This document shows, piece after piece, positions 1 through 7,773 of a stretch of 12,736 bases of DNA. Below the pieces are notes generated by a model. It ran no database searches. It was not told the DNA's origin and saw nothing but the letters and a program-made list of their open reading frames with translations. The position numbers and the translations under genes are program-made. Each line of letters starts with the position of its first letter. Position 1 is the first letter of the stretch. Source of the stretch: Chloromonas sp. AAM2 (lineage: Eukaryota > Chlorophyta > Chlorophyceae > Chlamydomonadales > Chlamydomonadaceae); NCBI GenBank assembly GCA_004335635.1, contig QAXH01005391.1, positions 4,226-16,961 on the forward strand. Reading direction: 5' to 3'.

Positions 1-77
1 TGGGGGGGCACATGGGGGGGCACATGCTTGCACCCGTGCAGCGGTGCGCCTGGACAAATGGAGTTGTGACAGTGTGA

Positions 78-180
78 GAGTGACAGAGTGACCGAGTGAC
101 CGAGTGACCGAGTGACCGAGCGACCGAGCGACCGAGCGACCGAGCGACCGAGTGAACGAGTGACCGAGTGACTGAGTGAG
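78..180. repeat. Octanucleotide tandem array (GAGTGACC/GAGCGACC)
   Basis: Twelve head-to-tail 8-bp units plus a partial unit. The first and last units read GAGTGAC(C/A/T), and units 6-9 carry a T-to-C change giving GAGCGACC, so one variant has expanded as a block inside the array. This is a simple minisatellite. The unit is not a multiple of three and no reading frame is implied. Confidence 0.95.
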
Positions 181-415
181 AAGGTGAGACCCAGGTGGGC
201 CTGGCAACTGTGAGCATGGGTGGCATCCGTTTGCTTCTCATACCAGTTGACTCCTGCGTGACCTTGCCCACTACAGTACCCCTTTCATCACAAAACTCCT
301 CAAAATTCAAACCATCCACAGTCAATCCCCACAACATCACACCCCCTCCTCAACCCCTCCCCCTCCTCCCCCCCACACATACAGATTTCTGAGCCACACC
401 CACGTGCCCACACAC
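181..415. other. Non-coding stretch with a pyrimidine-rich run
   Basis: No convincing gene. From about 335 to 383 the plus strand is almost entirely C, T and A and ends in ACAG. That resembles a plus-strand 3' splice site, but the sequence after it meets stop codons quickly, so no exon is called. I see no other structure here. Confidence 0.5.
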
Positions 416-847
416 CTGCTGCTCGTATGCGTGTAACGTCACACGCGAGGGAGTGGGAGCAGGTGCAGGCATCGCCTCCCCACCCCCACCCCCACCACCA
501 TCCACACTCCCACCACCAACACTGACCGCAGGCATTGAAGCTTCACCAGTGCCACTTAACCCTGGGCCCGGCCTCGCACCCACGGGCATAACCTGTGCGT
601 TTGATGCTGCATGACTAGGGCTGGGTGCGGGGGCTGGGCTAGGGTTGGTGGGAGTAGCAGCGCGTGTGGAAGCGGGGTCGGGGCTGGGGCCGGGGTTAGA
701 AGTGGAAGCGGGGAGAACCGGGCTAGGGCCAGCCCTTGGCTGCACCTGCTGAGGGCCCAGTGAATGGTGGCTGGAAATCGGCTGGATGTGGGGCGGATGC
801 GATAGGCCGGGGTCTGGAACTGTATGGGCCGGAGGTGGTCCACTCAT
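416..847 (-). CDS. Low-confidence Pro/Ser/Ala-rich ORF or exon
   Basis: An open frame of about 140 codons starts at an ATG at 847 and runs to a possible splice donor, CAG followed by GTGTGT, at 416/415. The same frame stays open to 350. The product is low complexity: proline, serine and alanine with short PSP and APAP runs, then a Gly-only stretch. No domain, signal peptide or membrane segment is visible. Proline-rich linkers are common in algal proteins, but GC- and C-rich DNA also yields such frames by chance. A second minus frame is open over 556-843, which weakens the case. It could be an internal exon of a gene continuing left of the window, or nothing. Confidence 0.15.
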
Positions 848-1072
848 ATGTGTGTGGGGGAAGTGTGAGGGCCACTCACAGACAGGTCAAGGTCGCCCTG
901 ATGCCCCGCAGCCACGCATGGATAGTGATGTGATGTGGCCGAGGTGTGAGGTGTGAGATATAAACCCTGTTTGATTGGGTGTGTGAGAGTTGATGGGCTC
1001 CTTACAGCTGCTTAATGCGGTGCTGACGTATGTTTGGACCAGGGTGAAAGCTTTTCCAAGCCCTTGTTCTGG
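848..1072. other. Intergenic stretch, nothing assigned
   Basis: TG-rich sequence with short GTGTGAG-type runs around 935-990. No gene, RNA or clear repeat structure was recognised. Confidence 0.5.
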
Positions 1073-1372
1073 TCATGAACGTACGGCCCTCAAAACGGAG
1101 CGCAACGTGTTCTTCACAACATGAACAGCGTTACGATGGATGGTCTCAATGATCGCAAAACTAGGGCTTTTCGCGGAGAGTGATTTGAGCGTTTCAAAGG
1201 TTGACCCGAAAGTCGCCAAATGTGGATCCTCAGCGGTTTCTTGTGCCAGCGCATGCATGCTTGCAGCGCAAGCTTGTACAAGCGCACAGCCGCCGGTGGT
1301 ACAAGCGCATAGCCGCTGGCGTGATGCAGAAGAGGCTTTGTCTTCTTGCACCAGTGACGCAGTGCATCCCCT
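1073..1372 (-). CDS. Possible terminal exon, unassigned
   Basis: The frame is open on the minus strand and ends in TGA at 1073-1075. The left boundary is proposed at 1372 because a pyrimidine-rich run ending in CTCAG precedes it, a good acceptor. The C-terminal half reads like ordinary protein (for example FGSTFETLKSLSAKSPSF, then a basic VKNTLRSVLRAVRS end), whereas the N-terminal part is Cys/Ala-rich and overlaps a short internal DNA repeat at about 1270-1320. No ATG occurs in frame near the start, so it would need an upstream exon, and none was identified. Both strands carry other open frames here. It may be a real last exon, a mobile-element remnant, or chance. Confidence 0.22.
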   Translation of the reverse strand, partial: RGCTASLVQEDKASSASRQRLCACTTGGCALVQACAASMHALAQETAEDPHLATFGSTFETLKSLSAKSPSFAIIETIHRNAVHVVKNTLRSVLRAVRS

Positions 1373-1477
1373 GAGAAGGAGACACAGGCCAAAGCTTCCT
1401 TCAGTGAATGTCTATGAATGATGCTGGTTTGCGGGGTGCGGTCCCTGGAACTTAGCGATGCGCGAGTCCAGGCGGGA

Positions 1478-1585
1478 TGTGAATGTGCTCCGAGAAGACC
1501 GGCCAATCACCTTTTGTCACTGCATATACCGGTGGATGTGTAGGACAGGTGTGCTATGCGGTTCCGGTTAGGCTGATGTGTATGA
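1478..1585. repeat. Dispersed repeat A, copy 1 (deleted form)
   Basis: This matches copy 2 at 3946-4077 over almost its whole length. Shared blocks include CCAATCACCTTTTGTCACTG, GGTGGATGTGTAGGACAGGT and GTGCTATGCGGTT. Copy 1 lacks about 25 bp that copy 2 has between GGACAGGTG and GTGCTATGCGG. The short motif AGGCTGATG...TATGA at its right end also appears at about 10161-10174. It carries no coding content of its own and is presumably part of a mobile or formerly mobile element. Confidence 0.85.
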
Positions 1586-1679
1586 ATAAATACATAATGA
1601 TGTGTATGACATAGGTTGTCTTGACAATGCGCTTTGGATGATGGCGGAGAATGGTTACTGTGGGAAACACAACTCACTC
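1586..1679. other. Spacer between repeats A and B
   Basis: Short AT-richer spacer, with no gene or repeat recognised. Confidence 0.5.
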
Positions 1680-1795
1680 CCGCCAATCAGGCAACACCAA
1701 CATAGGAACTCTTTCGTGCCAGACAAATGAACCTGCAGCAGCAAAATGACAGGGCTTGGTGAGCAAGACACCTTCAGATCCTAGATAGTTCATTG
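1680..1795. repeat. Dispersed repeat B, copy 1 (contiguous form)
   Basis: The left part (1680-1720) is matched at 10046-10086 with one visible mismatch in 41 bp. The right part (1716-1795) is matched at 9262-9335 with several mismatches and a net 6-bp deletion. The two parts overlap by the five bases GTGCC. In the other location the parts occur in the opposite order. On the minus strand the frame through copy 1 is open across both parts (1674-1940). The left-part match at 10046-10086 keeps that frame, but this is too short to call a protein. Confidence 0.85.
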
Positions 1796-1968
1796 CCCTG
1801 CCCTGAGCCAGGAAGAGCAAAAACCTAGTTGAGCAAGAACCGAAGTGTGGCACACGTGAGAAGGTACTGAGTGCATTATGTATACGCATGTGTCGGATGT
1901 ATGCCTGCGGCGAACCCCAATAACGGGTTGTCCGCGTCACTTGTATAAAGTTGTCGGTGAAACTTCGG

Positions 1969-1993
1969 AACTTTCAAGTTCAACTTGAAAGTT
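1969..1993. repeat. Perfect 25-nt palindrome (12-bp arms, 1-nt centre)
   Basis: AACTTTCAAGTT is followed by a single C and then its exact reverse complement AACTTGAAAGTT. Each arm is itself nearly self-complementary (AACTTGAAAGTT contains AACTT and AAGTT). It sits just upstream of an AT-rich tandem array. It could be a dimeric protein-binding site, a remnant of a transposon end, or a short hairpin. Confidence 0.9.
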
Positions 1994-2038
1994 GTCAAGA
2001 CAGGGTGGCCATCCGTTGGATTCTATGCATATATATGT

Positions 2039-2070
2039 ATAACCTATATATAACCTATATATAACCTATG
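2039..2070. repeat. 11-bp AT-rich tandem repeat, three units
   Basis: Three units of ATAACCTATAT, the last altered at its end, flanked by further ATATAT-type sequence from about 2028 to 2080. It is markedly more AT-rich than its surroundings. Confidence 0.9.
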
Positions 2071-2311
2071 TCATATATCCTACCTGCATTGGATCCTGCC
2101 CATGCTTGTCAACGAGGTTTAGGGTTGGAGTTGGGGTTTGTTTACGTTGAGGATTGTTGCCTATGGCGACTGTCACCCGTGGCAACTGTTGAGTTACAAG
2201 GGTTGTGCCAATCGGAATCTGACACAACTACGGCCAATCATTGGCCGTACATTGAATGTGCAGTGTACAGGCAAGCATCCCTCGGCAAGCTGCGAGCTGC
2301 CTGAAGAGCCG

Positions 2312-2335
2312 GTCATGCTCTGGGCTCCTGAGATG
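2312..2335. repeat. 24-bp duplicated block, copy 1
   Basis: Identical over 24 bp to 5842-5865, in the same orientation; the core is CATGCTCTGGGCTCCTGAGA. The flanks do not match. It probably belongs to a dispersed element that has otherwise diverged. Confidence 0.85.
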
Positions 2336-2502
2336 AGGGGCAGTTGAGTTGACTGCATGGTGGTCGATATGTCAGCGTATGCAGAGCATTCCAGAGTGTG
2401 CAGGTCCGTGTTGCCTGTCACAGCATTCACATAGCTGTGGTTCGAGCGTGCAAGCCGGCTCTGATCCCTCCCATGTGTCAGCGCTTCAGTACCTCATGTA
2501 TA

Positions 2503-2538
2503 CCAGAGAGATGTATCTCTATCTCCAGAGAGATGTAT
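2503..2538. repeat. 22-bp direct repeat, 1.6 units
   Basis: CCAGAGAGATGTAT occurs at 2503 and again at 2525, giving a 22-bp period. The intervening TCTCTATCT is partly complementary to AGAGAGAT, so the stretch can also pair with itself. Confidence 0.8.
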
Positions 2539-3130
2539 ATAACCAGTTAAGGCTAGAAGGGTAAACCTTCGCAGACCTTCTTCACACTGGTTAGAGCAGC
2601 CACAGCATTTGTCTGGTGAGGACAGTTCAAGTGTGATATAAAACCACCACATGTGTCAGGGGGCAAACAAGCAGACTATTTGCCAGACGTGATACACTTC
2701 ATTCCTGCTGAAACATCGTTCGGCATGTCCCTCAAGTCCACACCCTGTTACTGTTCTGTATTGGACAAGCAAACTATCTGCTCTGTCCAGTTGGAGTAAA
2801 GATGCTCTATCACGCGGCTTCCGACAGTCCAAGTTGCATCACCATGTCTGCTGAGGGCGCACTACCACACCACGGCCCACTACCACAAGAAGGTCAGTGA
2901 CTTCAGGACGTTGCCTGATTGACCGATTAAACTGACCTAACAAACTAAACGCATCGTTCGTGATCGGGCACAATCAGTGCAGGACTGAGCCAACAACTTG
3001 CTTGGAACCCAAGCCAGGTTGACTACGCTGTACCCCTGACATGCACTGCCAGGCACAACAATGATGCAGAGCGGCCTGCACCCGACAGCTCATGCACTGC
3101 CAGAACTTGCTCAACCACGCATGCCAGCGC

Positions 3131-5350
3131 CTACTCTCTTTTTTTCTCGTCGTTTTTTTCACTGGCAGATGATGCCACCATGATGGCATCTACCCACGAC
3201 ACCTGCGCAAGGAACCCCATGATGAAGCTGAACGCCGTTGGCACGTGCCACCACTGCTTCCCAGTGTTTTGCAGCTGGAAGCTGAAGAAGATGCCCAAAA
3301 TGTAGGAAACTGCCATGCCAAACGTGTACCAACGTTTTTGCTGCTCGTTGTTTTTGCTGCTGTTGCCGTCGGCGGCTGGTGAGGCCCAGCACTTGGCGAT
3401 GAACCCGACAGACGTACAGAAGAGCGCCGCGAAAGCGACAAACCACGCCAGCGCCAGCGTCTTGACGTCAAGGGCCACGCGCGGGTTCCGCTCGTCGGCA
3501 GTCGCAGCTGCCCCCCAGATGAGCGTACCGATGGAGCTGAAGGCACAGGCCAAGTTAAACCAAAAGCACCAGTTCACGCCCCCCACGCCCAGCACCAGCA
3601 GCGCCTGCCCCAGCGCCAGCCCGCCATAGAAGACTGCGTTGTTGTAGGACAGGGAGTTGAGCCCAAAGTACAGCCAGTTGTCGTGGATGTGCTGCGACGT
3701 CTCCCCCAGGGCGGAGATGGAGAACACGCCCATGGCGCACAAAATCCATTCAAACCGGGCCACAGCCGTCGGCTTGAGGGACATGTAGCGCTTGAAGAAA
3801 TGGATGATGTAGCCGAGAGGCAGAGCTACCAGAGACACATGGAGCACCACCAGCAGCCAGGCCAGCACTGTGCCCGAGACAGTGGCCTCACCCACACAGG
3901 TGAAGCTCCCGGACTTGACCTGGTAAAAGACAGGAGAAGGGTGTGTGTGAATGTGCTCTGTGGGGACCGACCAATCACCTTTTGTCACTGCACATACCGG
4001 TGGATGTGTAGGACAGGTGGGCTCTCTGAATCCCCTTTACACAGTGCTATGCGGTTTCGGCTAGGCTGATGTAAATGAGAGGATCAGAGGGTTAGAGTTG
4101 AACAGAAAGGAAGACAGGAGAAAGGAAGAGTTGTGTCATCCTCTACTTTCGTCGTGTGTGTGTTTTGCTTGCCACCCCCACTGTCAATTGCGTCTTCACC
4201 TGACCCCATCCCTTGTTTAGGTCTAGACCTAGGGTTTAGGGTTCAAGGTGAGGGTATTGGACCCTTAACCGCTCCCTATACTTGGCGCTTGCTCAAACCT
4301 GCACGTGGACCCTGCACCTGAAAGAAGCTGTGGTTGAGGGGCAGGCCGTCGGTCTTGTTCACCTCCCAACCGTGAGACAGGCAGTCGAGTGCAAAGCCCT
4401 TGCCGCCATAGCGAGGCAGCGGGGGACGACCTGTGGGGCATGCGACATGTGTATGACCATGTGGGACATGCGGCATGTGTATGACCATGTGGGGCATAGG
4501 GTGTGTGGGGCATATGGTGCAAGTGGCAGTGGGGGCAGGGGGCAGGAGGCATGCCGTATCGGAAACATGGGGCGTGGAAGACACAGGACAGGTGCAGTAT
4601 GCACGGCGTGGGTTTGAGTTAGGATTACCATGGCATTGAGTTAGTGGATGTGGAGGGCACTTGGGGTACTGGTTGTGGTCAGGATTGGGTTAGGGTTAGG
4701 GGATGAAGTGCTTGGCCAAGAGTGGAAATCAGGAGTGGGCACAAACGCAAGCAAACAGGCTGCATGCAACCTGGACAAGACAAAAGGGAGTGTTCATTAA
4801 GCAGCCATGTCACGACCGACGATCTGTTTGGGGTGTAGTCGTAAGGTTTGTGCTCTGGAGGCCTAGTATATGCAGGTAATGTTCAAGGCATTTGCAGCCA
4901 GGTTACTGCATCATCTGCCGATATCCAGCGCTGAGATAGACTCAAAGGACCAGAGTCTACCAGCAGGTGACCAAGTGTGTGAGTCTGCAACTTGCTTATG
5001 ATCACTCCAACCCGCTGCAGCAGCACAACATACACACGCACTACACATGCATGGGCCATGATGCACCACGTCGTCCGTCAGGTGGCAGCGCGTGGGTTTG
5101 CATCAAGGCGTGATGTGGCTATGTCAAGTCAACACCCCGACCCTCGCACCCACACCCCAAACCCTACTGTGGCCGACCCCCTTGTTCCACCCACTCTCCA
5201 ACTTTTGCACCGCAACCTCAAAAGCGACCCTCGCACCCCAAACCCTACCCTGGCCCACCCCCGCACAACCTCACCTGATGTAGCATCTGTGCCCCAGGCC
5301 CCATCCATCATCACGCTCTTTCTGTAGTTGACCCAAGGGCCTGCAGCCAT
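3131..5350 (-). CDS. Three-exon gene for a seven-segment membrane protein, family unassigned
   Basis: Proposed exons on the minus strand are 5350-5275 (ATG in the context GGCAACATGGC), 4430-4318 and 3919-3131 (stop TAG). Introns of 844 and 398 nt use GTGAGG...CCACAG and GTGCAG...TTACCAG, the latter with a long pyrimidine tract. The first junction splits a Gly codon after base one and the second is phase 0, so the frame is kept throughout. The 325-residue product has a soluble N-terminal stretch of about 78 residues (including DCLSHGWEV and NKTDG). Hydrophobic segments follow near 79-105, 119-136, 158-177, 180-201, 216-238, 261-277 and 288-312. A conserved-looking SQHIHDNW lies after segment 2. 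The chain ends in KKRE, which fits the KKXX ER-retrieval rule for a cytosolic tail. Third codon positions are rich in G and C, unlike the flanks. I do not recognise the family. A different first exon is possible, since the frame remains open upstream of 5350. Confidence 0.7.
3946..4077. repeat. Dispersed repeat A, copy 2, inside the last intron
   Basis: This is the longer copy of the repeat seen at 1478-1585, including a 25-bp segment missing there. It lies wholly within the intron 3920-4317 of the membrane-protein gene. Its edge is only about 26 nt from the acceptor at 3920, and the pyrimidine tract of that acceptor lies between the two. The open frame that continues from exon 3 into this repeat (to 3988) is therefore an intron read-through, not protein. 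Confidence 0.85.
4434..4497. repeat. 28-bp tandem repeat next to a splice acceptor
   Basis: Units at 4434-4461 and 4462-4489 differ at two positions, with a partial third unit to 4497. The core is CATGTGTATGACCATGTGGG. The array begins at the acceptor of exon 2 (ACAG on the minus strand occupies 4431-4434), so the intron sequence leading into that exon is repetitive. Confidence 0.9.
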
Positions 5351-5377
5351 GTTGCCATGCACCAAGCAGCAGCCTGA

Positions 5378-5469
5378 CAGCATGTGCCAATGTGTGCACA
5401 GGTGGGTATGGGTGGGGGGCAGCATGTGCCAGCATATGTTTAGATGCATGGGTGGGAGGCAGCATAAGA
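5378..5469. repeat. Imperfect 40-42 bp tandem repeat upstream of the gene start
   Basis: Two units start with CAGCATGTGCCA at 5378 and 5420, share a GGTGGG-rich tail, and are followed by a partial third unit, CAGCATAAGA, at 5460. The array lies 27 bp upstream of the proposed ATG at 5350, within the likely 5' untranslated region or promoter of the membrane-protein gene. Confidence 0.75.
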
Positions 5470-6520
5470 CAGCAGATGGCGGCGTTTGGCACCAGGGTTG
5501 AATTTGGAAAGAGTGAATGCCATTTGCATAGAGCATGTGTGCATGTCCCGATGCCATGCAAGACTTGCATTCGGAATGGGGCGTATGTGGCAGGTGTGAT
5601 GCATGTATGCCTCATGGCATGTGTCTATGCTGGTATGTGTGCGACTTCAGCATTGACAATGCATGCACCAGGAACATTGAACATGAAACAGCTGAAACGC
5701 CTGCGGGTGGCTCACACAAAGGCCAGCAGAGCACCTTCTAGGTGAGAGATGTTGTGCAGCACGTCAAGCCTCAGGGCAACCGCGCGGAGTTGCAGGCCGG
5801 CGACTAGGTGATGGTGATCCCAAGGTGGTCAACATGCTCTCGTCATGCTCTGGGCTCCTGAGATGGCCATGGCTTGCCTTTGAGATCCCACCTGAGCCTC
5901 GAGAAAGAGAGGCAAGATCTTCAGGACCCGCCGTTGATTGTCGGGGACCCAACCTTGCCTTGTATAGCGTTGAAGTTTTGAATCAGCGCCTACACATGAA
6001 ATCGTGCTGGCATTGTCATGTCGGACAGAACATTCATATACACACCATTGGTCAGAAAAGTCTACTCTGACACTCTGCAGATGCGTGTGTTGCATCGCAC
6101 GGCACAACGATCGGATTGCACAAATAGGCGAATGCATAGTGACCTTGTACCAACCTGGTTGAAGGCTGGCTGATGGCTTGCGCAGAGCGTGTCAACGACC
6201 GATACGCCACTGCGCATCGAGTAATGACCACGTCACACTCTTCTTGTCGGACCACGTCACACTCTGCAGGTCAGGTGCGGGCCTTCCAACAGGCCAGGTT
6301 TGGGCCAGTCCTGGGCCAGCTCACAGGCTGCAACAACCGCCATACGCTTCTTGGATGTTGCTTGATACATTCATTGTCACGCGCGTGTGGTTCAACTGTG
6401 GTCTGACTGATTGAAACCTTCGTATGGTGGGCGCATGTCCGGCAGGCGGATAAAGTGGGACATGTTGCGAGCAAAAATGTCATTGTACATGAACGTGAAG
6501 GTGATGGACCGTGAAGGTGT
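5470..6520. other. Gene-free stretch with short repeats
   Basis: Only short overlapping open frames occur on both strands, with no recognisable domain. Contents are the second copy of the 24-bp block (5842-5865) and a 16-bp direct repeat, GACCACGTCACACTCT, at 6226-6241 and 6250-6265 (24-bp period). The composition of ATG/CATG-rich stretches around 5520-5640 looks like decayed tandem repeat. The proximal part may hold the promoter of the gene starting at 5350, but I see no clear TATA box. Confidence 0.5.
5842..5865. repeat. 24-bp duplicated block, copy 2
   Basis: Identical to 2312-2335 and in the same orientation, but with unrelated flanks. Confidence 0.85.
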
Positions 6521-6562
6521 TCCATACATGCATTCAGAGTATTCCATACATGCATTCAGAGT
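6521..6562. repeat. 22-bp tandem duplication
   Basis: TCCATACATGCATTCAGAGT occurs at 6521 and exactly again at 6543, each followed by a two-base spacer (AT, then TA). The second unit ends one base before the left arm of the foldback at 6564. Confidence 0.95.
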
Positions 6563-6563
6563 T

Positions 6564-6680
6564 AATGGTGTCCCCGCAGGGCATTCACGGTTTGTAAAGG
6601 CCCGAGGCCGAGGGCCTTACTTCGTCAACCCCTCGACCTCGGGCCTTTACAAACTGTGAATGCCCGGAGGGGATACCATT
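6564..6680. mobile_element. Foldback (hairpin) element with 50-bp arms
   Basis: The left arm is 6564-6613 and the right arm 6631-6680. They are reverse complements at 45 of 50 positions counted by eye, around a 17-nt loop (6614-6630). The inner 33 bp have only two mismatches, and the shared core includes TTTGTAAAGGCCCGAGG. No open frame is needed to explain it. It has the form of a miniature foldback or inverted-repeat element. A transcribed hairpin giving small RNA is an alternative. No clear target-site duplication is visible at the two ends. Confidence 0.75.
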
Positions 6681-7089
6681 GGTATTTGATTGTGGTTTAC
6701 GGAGAGCCTCGCGTAGCAAATCACACAGTATTCAAGCATGCAATGCTTGTAATGGCATCTGAGGCCCTCTGCGCGGGCCATGGGACTGGCGCAAGACTTT
6801 CCGGTGAGCGTTGGAAGCTGGCACGAAGGTTCGGCAAGGCCTGGTCACACCAAAGTGTGTCCGCGGACTCTTGGAAGCCGCACAAGCCATGGAAAGATGG
6901 CGAACATCCTCAAAGCACGCCTCAGGCCAACTGCCCACGCAAGCAAAGTTTCAGCATCCGTTTCCGTCGCTCATTTGAATGAGGACGACTTTGATCTTCA
7001 TGCACTCTTGAAGATTAGGTTTGCGACATACACGGACGTACAGGCGCACGCATTCTTGCATACAGACAACCGCAGCGCACATCCACAGC
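6681..7089. other. Plus-strand open frames, probably element remnants
   Basis: Two overlapping plus-strand frames cover this stretch (6656-6982 and 6780-7130). The second contains HLNEDDFDLHALLKIRF, which reads like protein. Neither shows a recognised domain, and the frame is not continuous with the ORF that follows. A decayed mobile-element coding region is the likeliest explanation. Confidence 0.3.
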
Positions 7090-7773
7090 ATGCCGGACGC
7101 AAACGTCGGAGCACAGGTCGCAACCCCTGAGGATATGCAGCCAACCTCTGAGGAGGAAGATTTCGACCTTCCACGCTTTGACCTGCTGGGTCATGGCGCT
7201 CAGCAACACGTAGCGCAGCCTGTATTGGAGCGTCGCGTCACAAGATCGACCGGCAGGGCTCAAGGTAATCATCGACAAGGAGGCAGCAATCGCAAGGTTG
7301 CATCAGCCAGCAACCTTGGCAGCATGAACAAGTGCAGCAGCAGGCAGCAGCAAGAAATGCGGCAGCAACAAGGGGTCAAGCGATATTGGCATTTCAAATC
7401 TGGCCTGAACCTTGCCCATTTCGCAGGCCCGCCTCGGAGAAGCAACGGACCTGCACCAGGCGCCGCTGTTAAGCTGTTGCAGCAGAACCTCCTGCCAGGC
7501 AGGAGAGCAACAAGATCTGCTTGGCATGCGGAACAGACATGTGATCAACCGGAGAATAACTTTTCGGCATTGCGCCGGCAAGCTCCGCCTCACATGCACT
7601 TTATCAATGCCTGGCAGCAGTATGCAGCAGCAACCAGGGCCCCAGCGATAATGGCAGTATTCAAATCTTGCCTGAACCTTGCCCATTTCGCAGGCCCGCC
7701 TCGGTCAAGCAACGGGCATGCGCCAGGCGCCGGTGATTACCTTGTTGCAGCAGCAGCCCCCTCCAGGAGCTGA
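7090..7773 (+). CDS. Unassigned Gln/Ala-rich ORF, likely mobile-element derived
   Basis: The ORF of 227 codons starts at the first in-frame ATG; the frame is open further upstream. Residues 1-60 read like a disordered acidic-to-basic linker (TSEEEDFDLPRFDLLGHG, then VLERRVTRSTGRAQ). A Gln/Ser-rich run follows near residues 77-95. After that the frame enters two tandem copies of a 267-bp DNA repeat, giving LNLAHFAGPPR twice. The RRVTRSTGR-type stretch recalls the linker between integrase and reverse transcriptase in Copia-type polyproteins, but no catalytic domain is present and this is only an inference. There is no evidence of expression, and the second repeat copy brings in the stop codon. 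Confidence 0.25.
   Translation: MPDANVGAQVATPEDMQPTSEEEDFDLPRFDLLGHGAQQHVAQPVLERRVTRSTGRAQGNHRQGGSNRKVASASNLGSMNKCSSRQQQEMRQQQGVKRYWHFKSGLNLAHFAGPPRRSNGPAPGAAVKLLQQNLLPGRRATRSAWHAEQTCDQPENNFSALRRQAPPHMHFINAWQQYAAATRAPAIMAVFKSCLNLAHFAGPPRSSNGHAPGAGDYLVAAAAPSRS

Larger units (their letters stand above)
2071..3130. other. Gene-free stretch, includes 3' flank of the membrane-protein gene
   Basis: No confident gene; the open frames here are short and overlap on both strands. It contains the first copy of a 24-bp duplicated block (2312-2335, second copy 5842-5865) and a 22-bp tandem repeat (2503-2538). The part next to 3131 should include the 3' untranslated region of the gene at 3131-5350. The green-algal polyadenylation motif TGTAA on the minus strand is absent from 2199-3130, and the nearest is at 2194-2198, about 930 nt beyond the stop. 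The end of the transcript is therefore uncertain. Confidence 0.5.

Noticed and set aside
2380..2460. GGTTCGAGC resembling a tRNA T-loop
   Set aside because: No acceptor stem, D-arm or anticodon arm can be paired around it.
3159..3546. Other open frames on both strands across exon 3 of the membrane-protein gene
   Set aside because: They are shadows of the GC-rich coding exon. They show Arg/Ser-rich or low-complexity products and no domain.
3920..3988. N-terminal 23 residues of the longest minus-strand ORF, beginning with MTKGD
   Set aside because: A long pyrimidine tract and TTACCAG acceptor end at 3920, the stretch overlaps dispersed repeat A, and a better upstream exon joins in frame at 3919. 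It is intron read-through.
4265..4631. Longer minus-strand ORFs extending exon 2 upstream into HMPHVPHGHTH-type repeats
   Set aside because: The extension is translation of the 28-bp tandem array in the intron. A CCACAG acceptor at 4431 gives the frame that matches exon 1.
4200..4700. Telomere-like TTTAGGG / GGGTTAGGG motifs (also CCCTAAA-like forms near 5155 and 5240)
   Set aside because: They are isolated one- or two-unit occurrences among many TG-rich runs and do not form a telomeric array.
5742..5830. Plus-strand frame with ELQAGD, stop, VMVIPR, recalling the region after integrase in Ty3-type elements
   Set aside because: It is only 21 codons between stops, with no neighbouring integrase or reverse-transcriptase motifs. 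The likeness is too slight.
7301..7380. CAG/CAA-rich run as a possible expanded triplet repeat
   Set aside because: The run is irregular, mixed with other codons and short. It is ordinary Gln/Ala-rich sequence.
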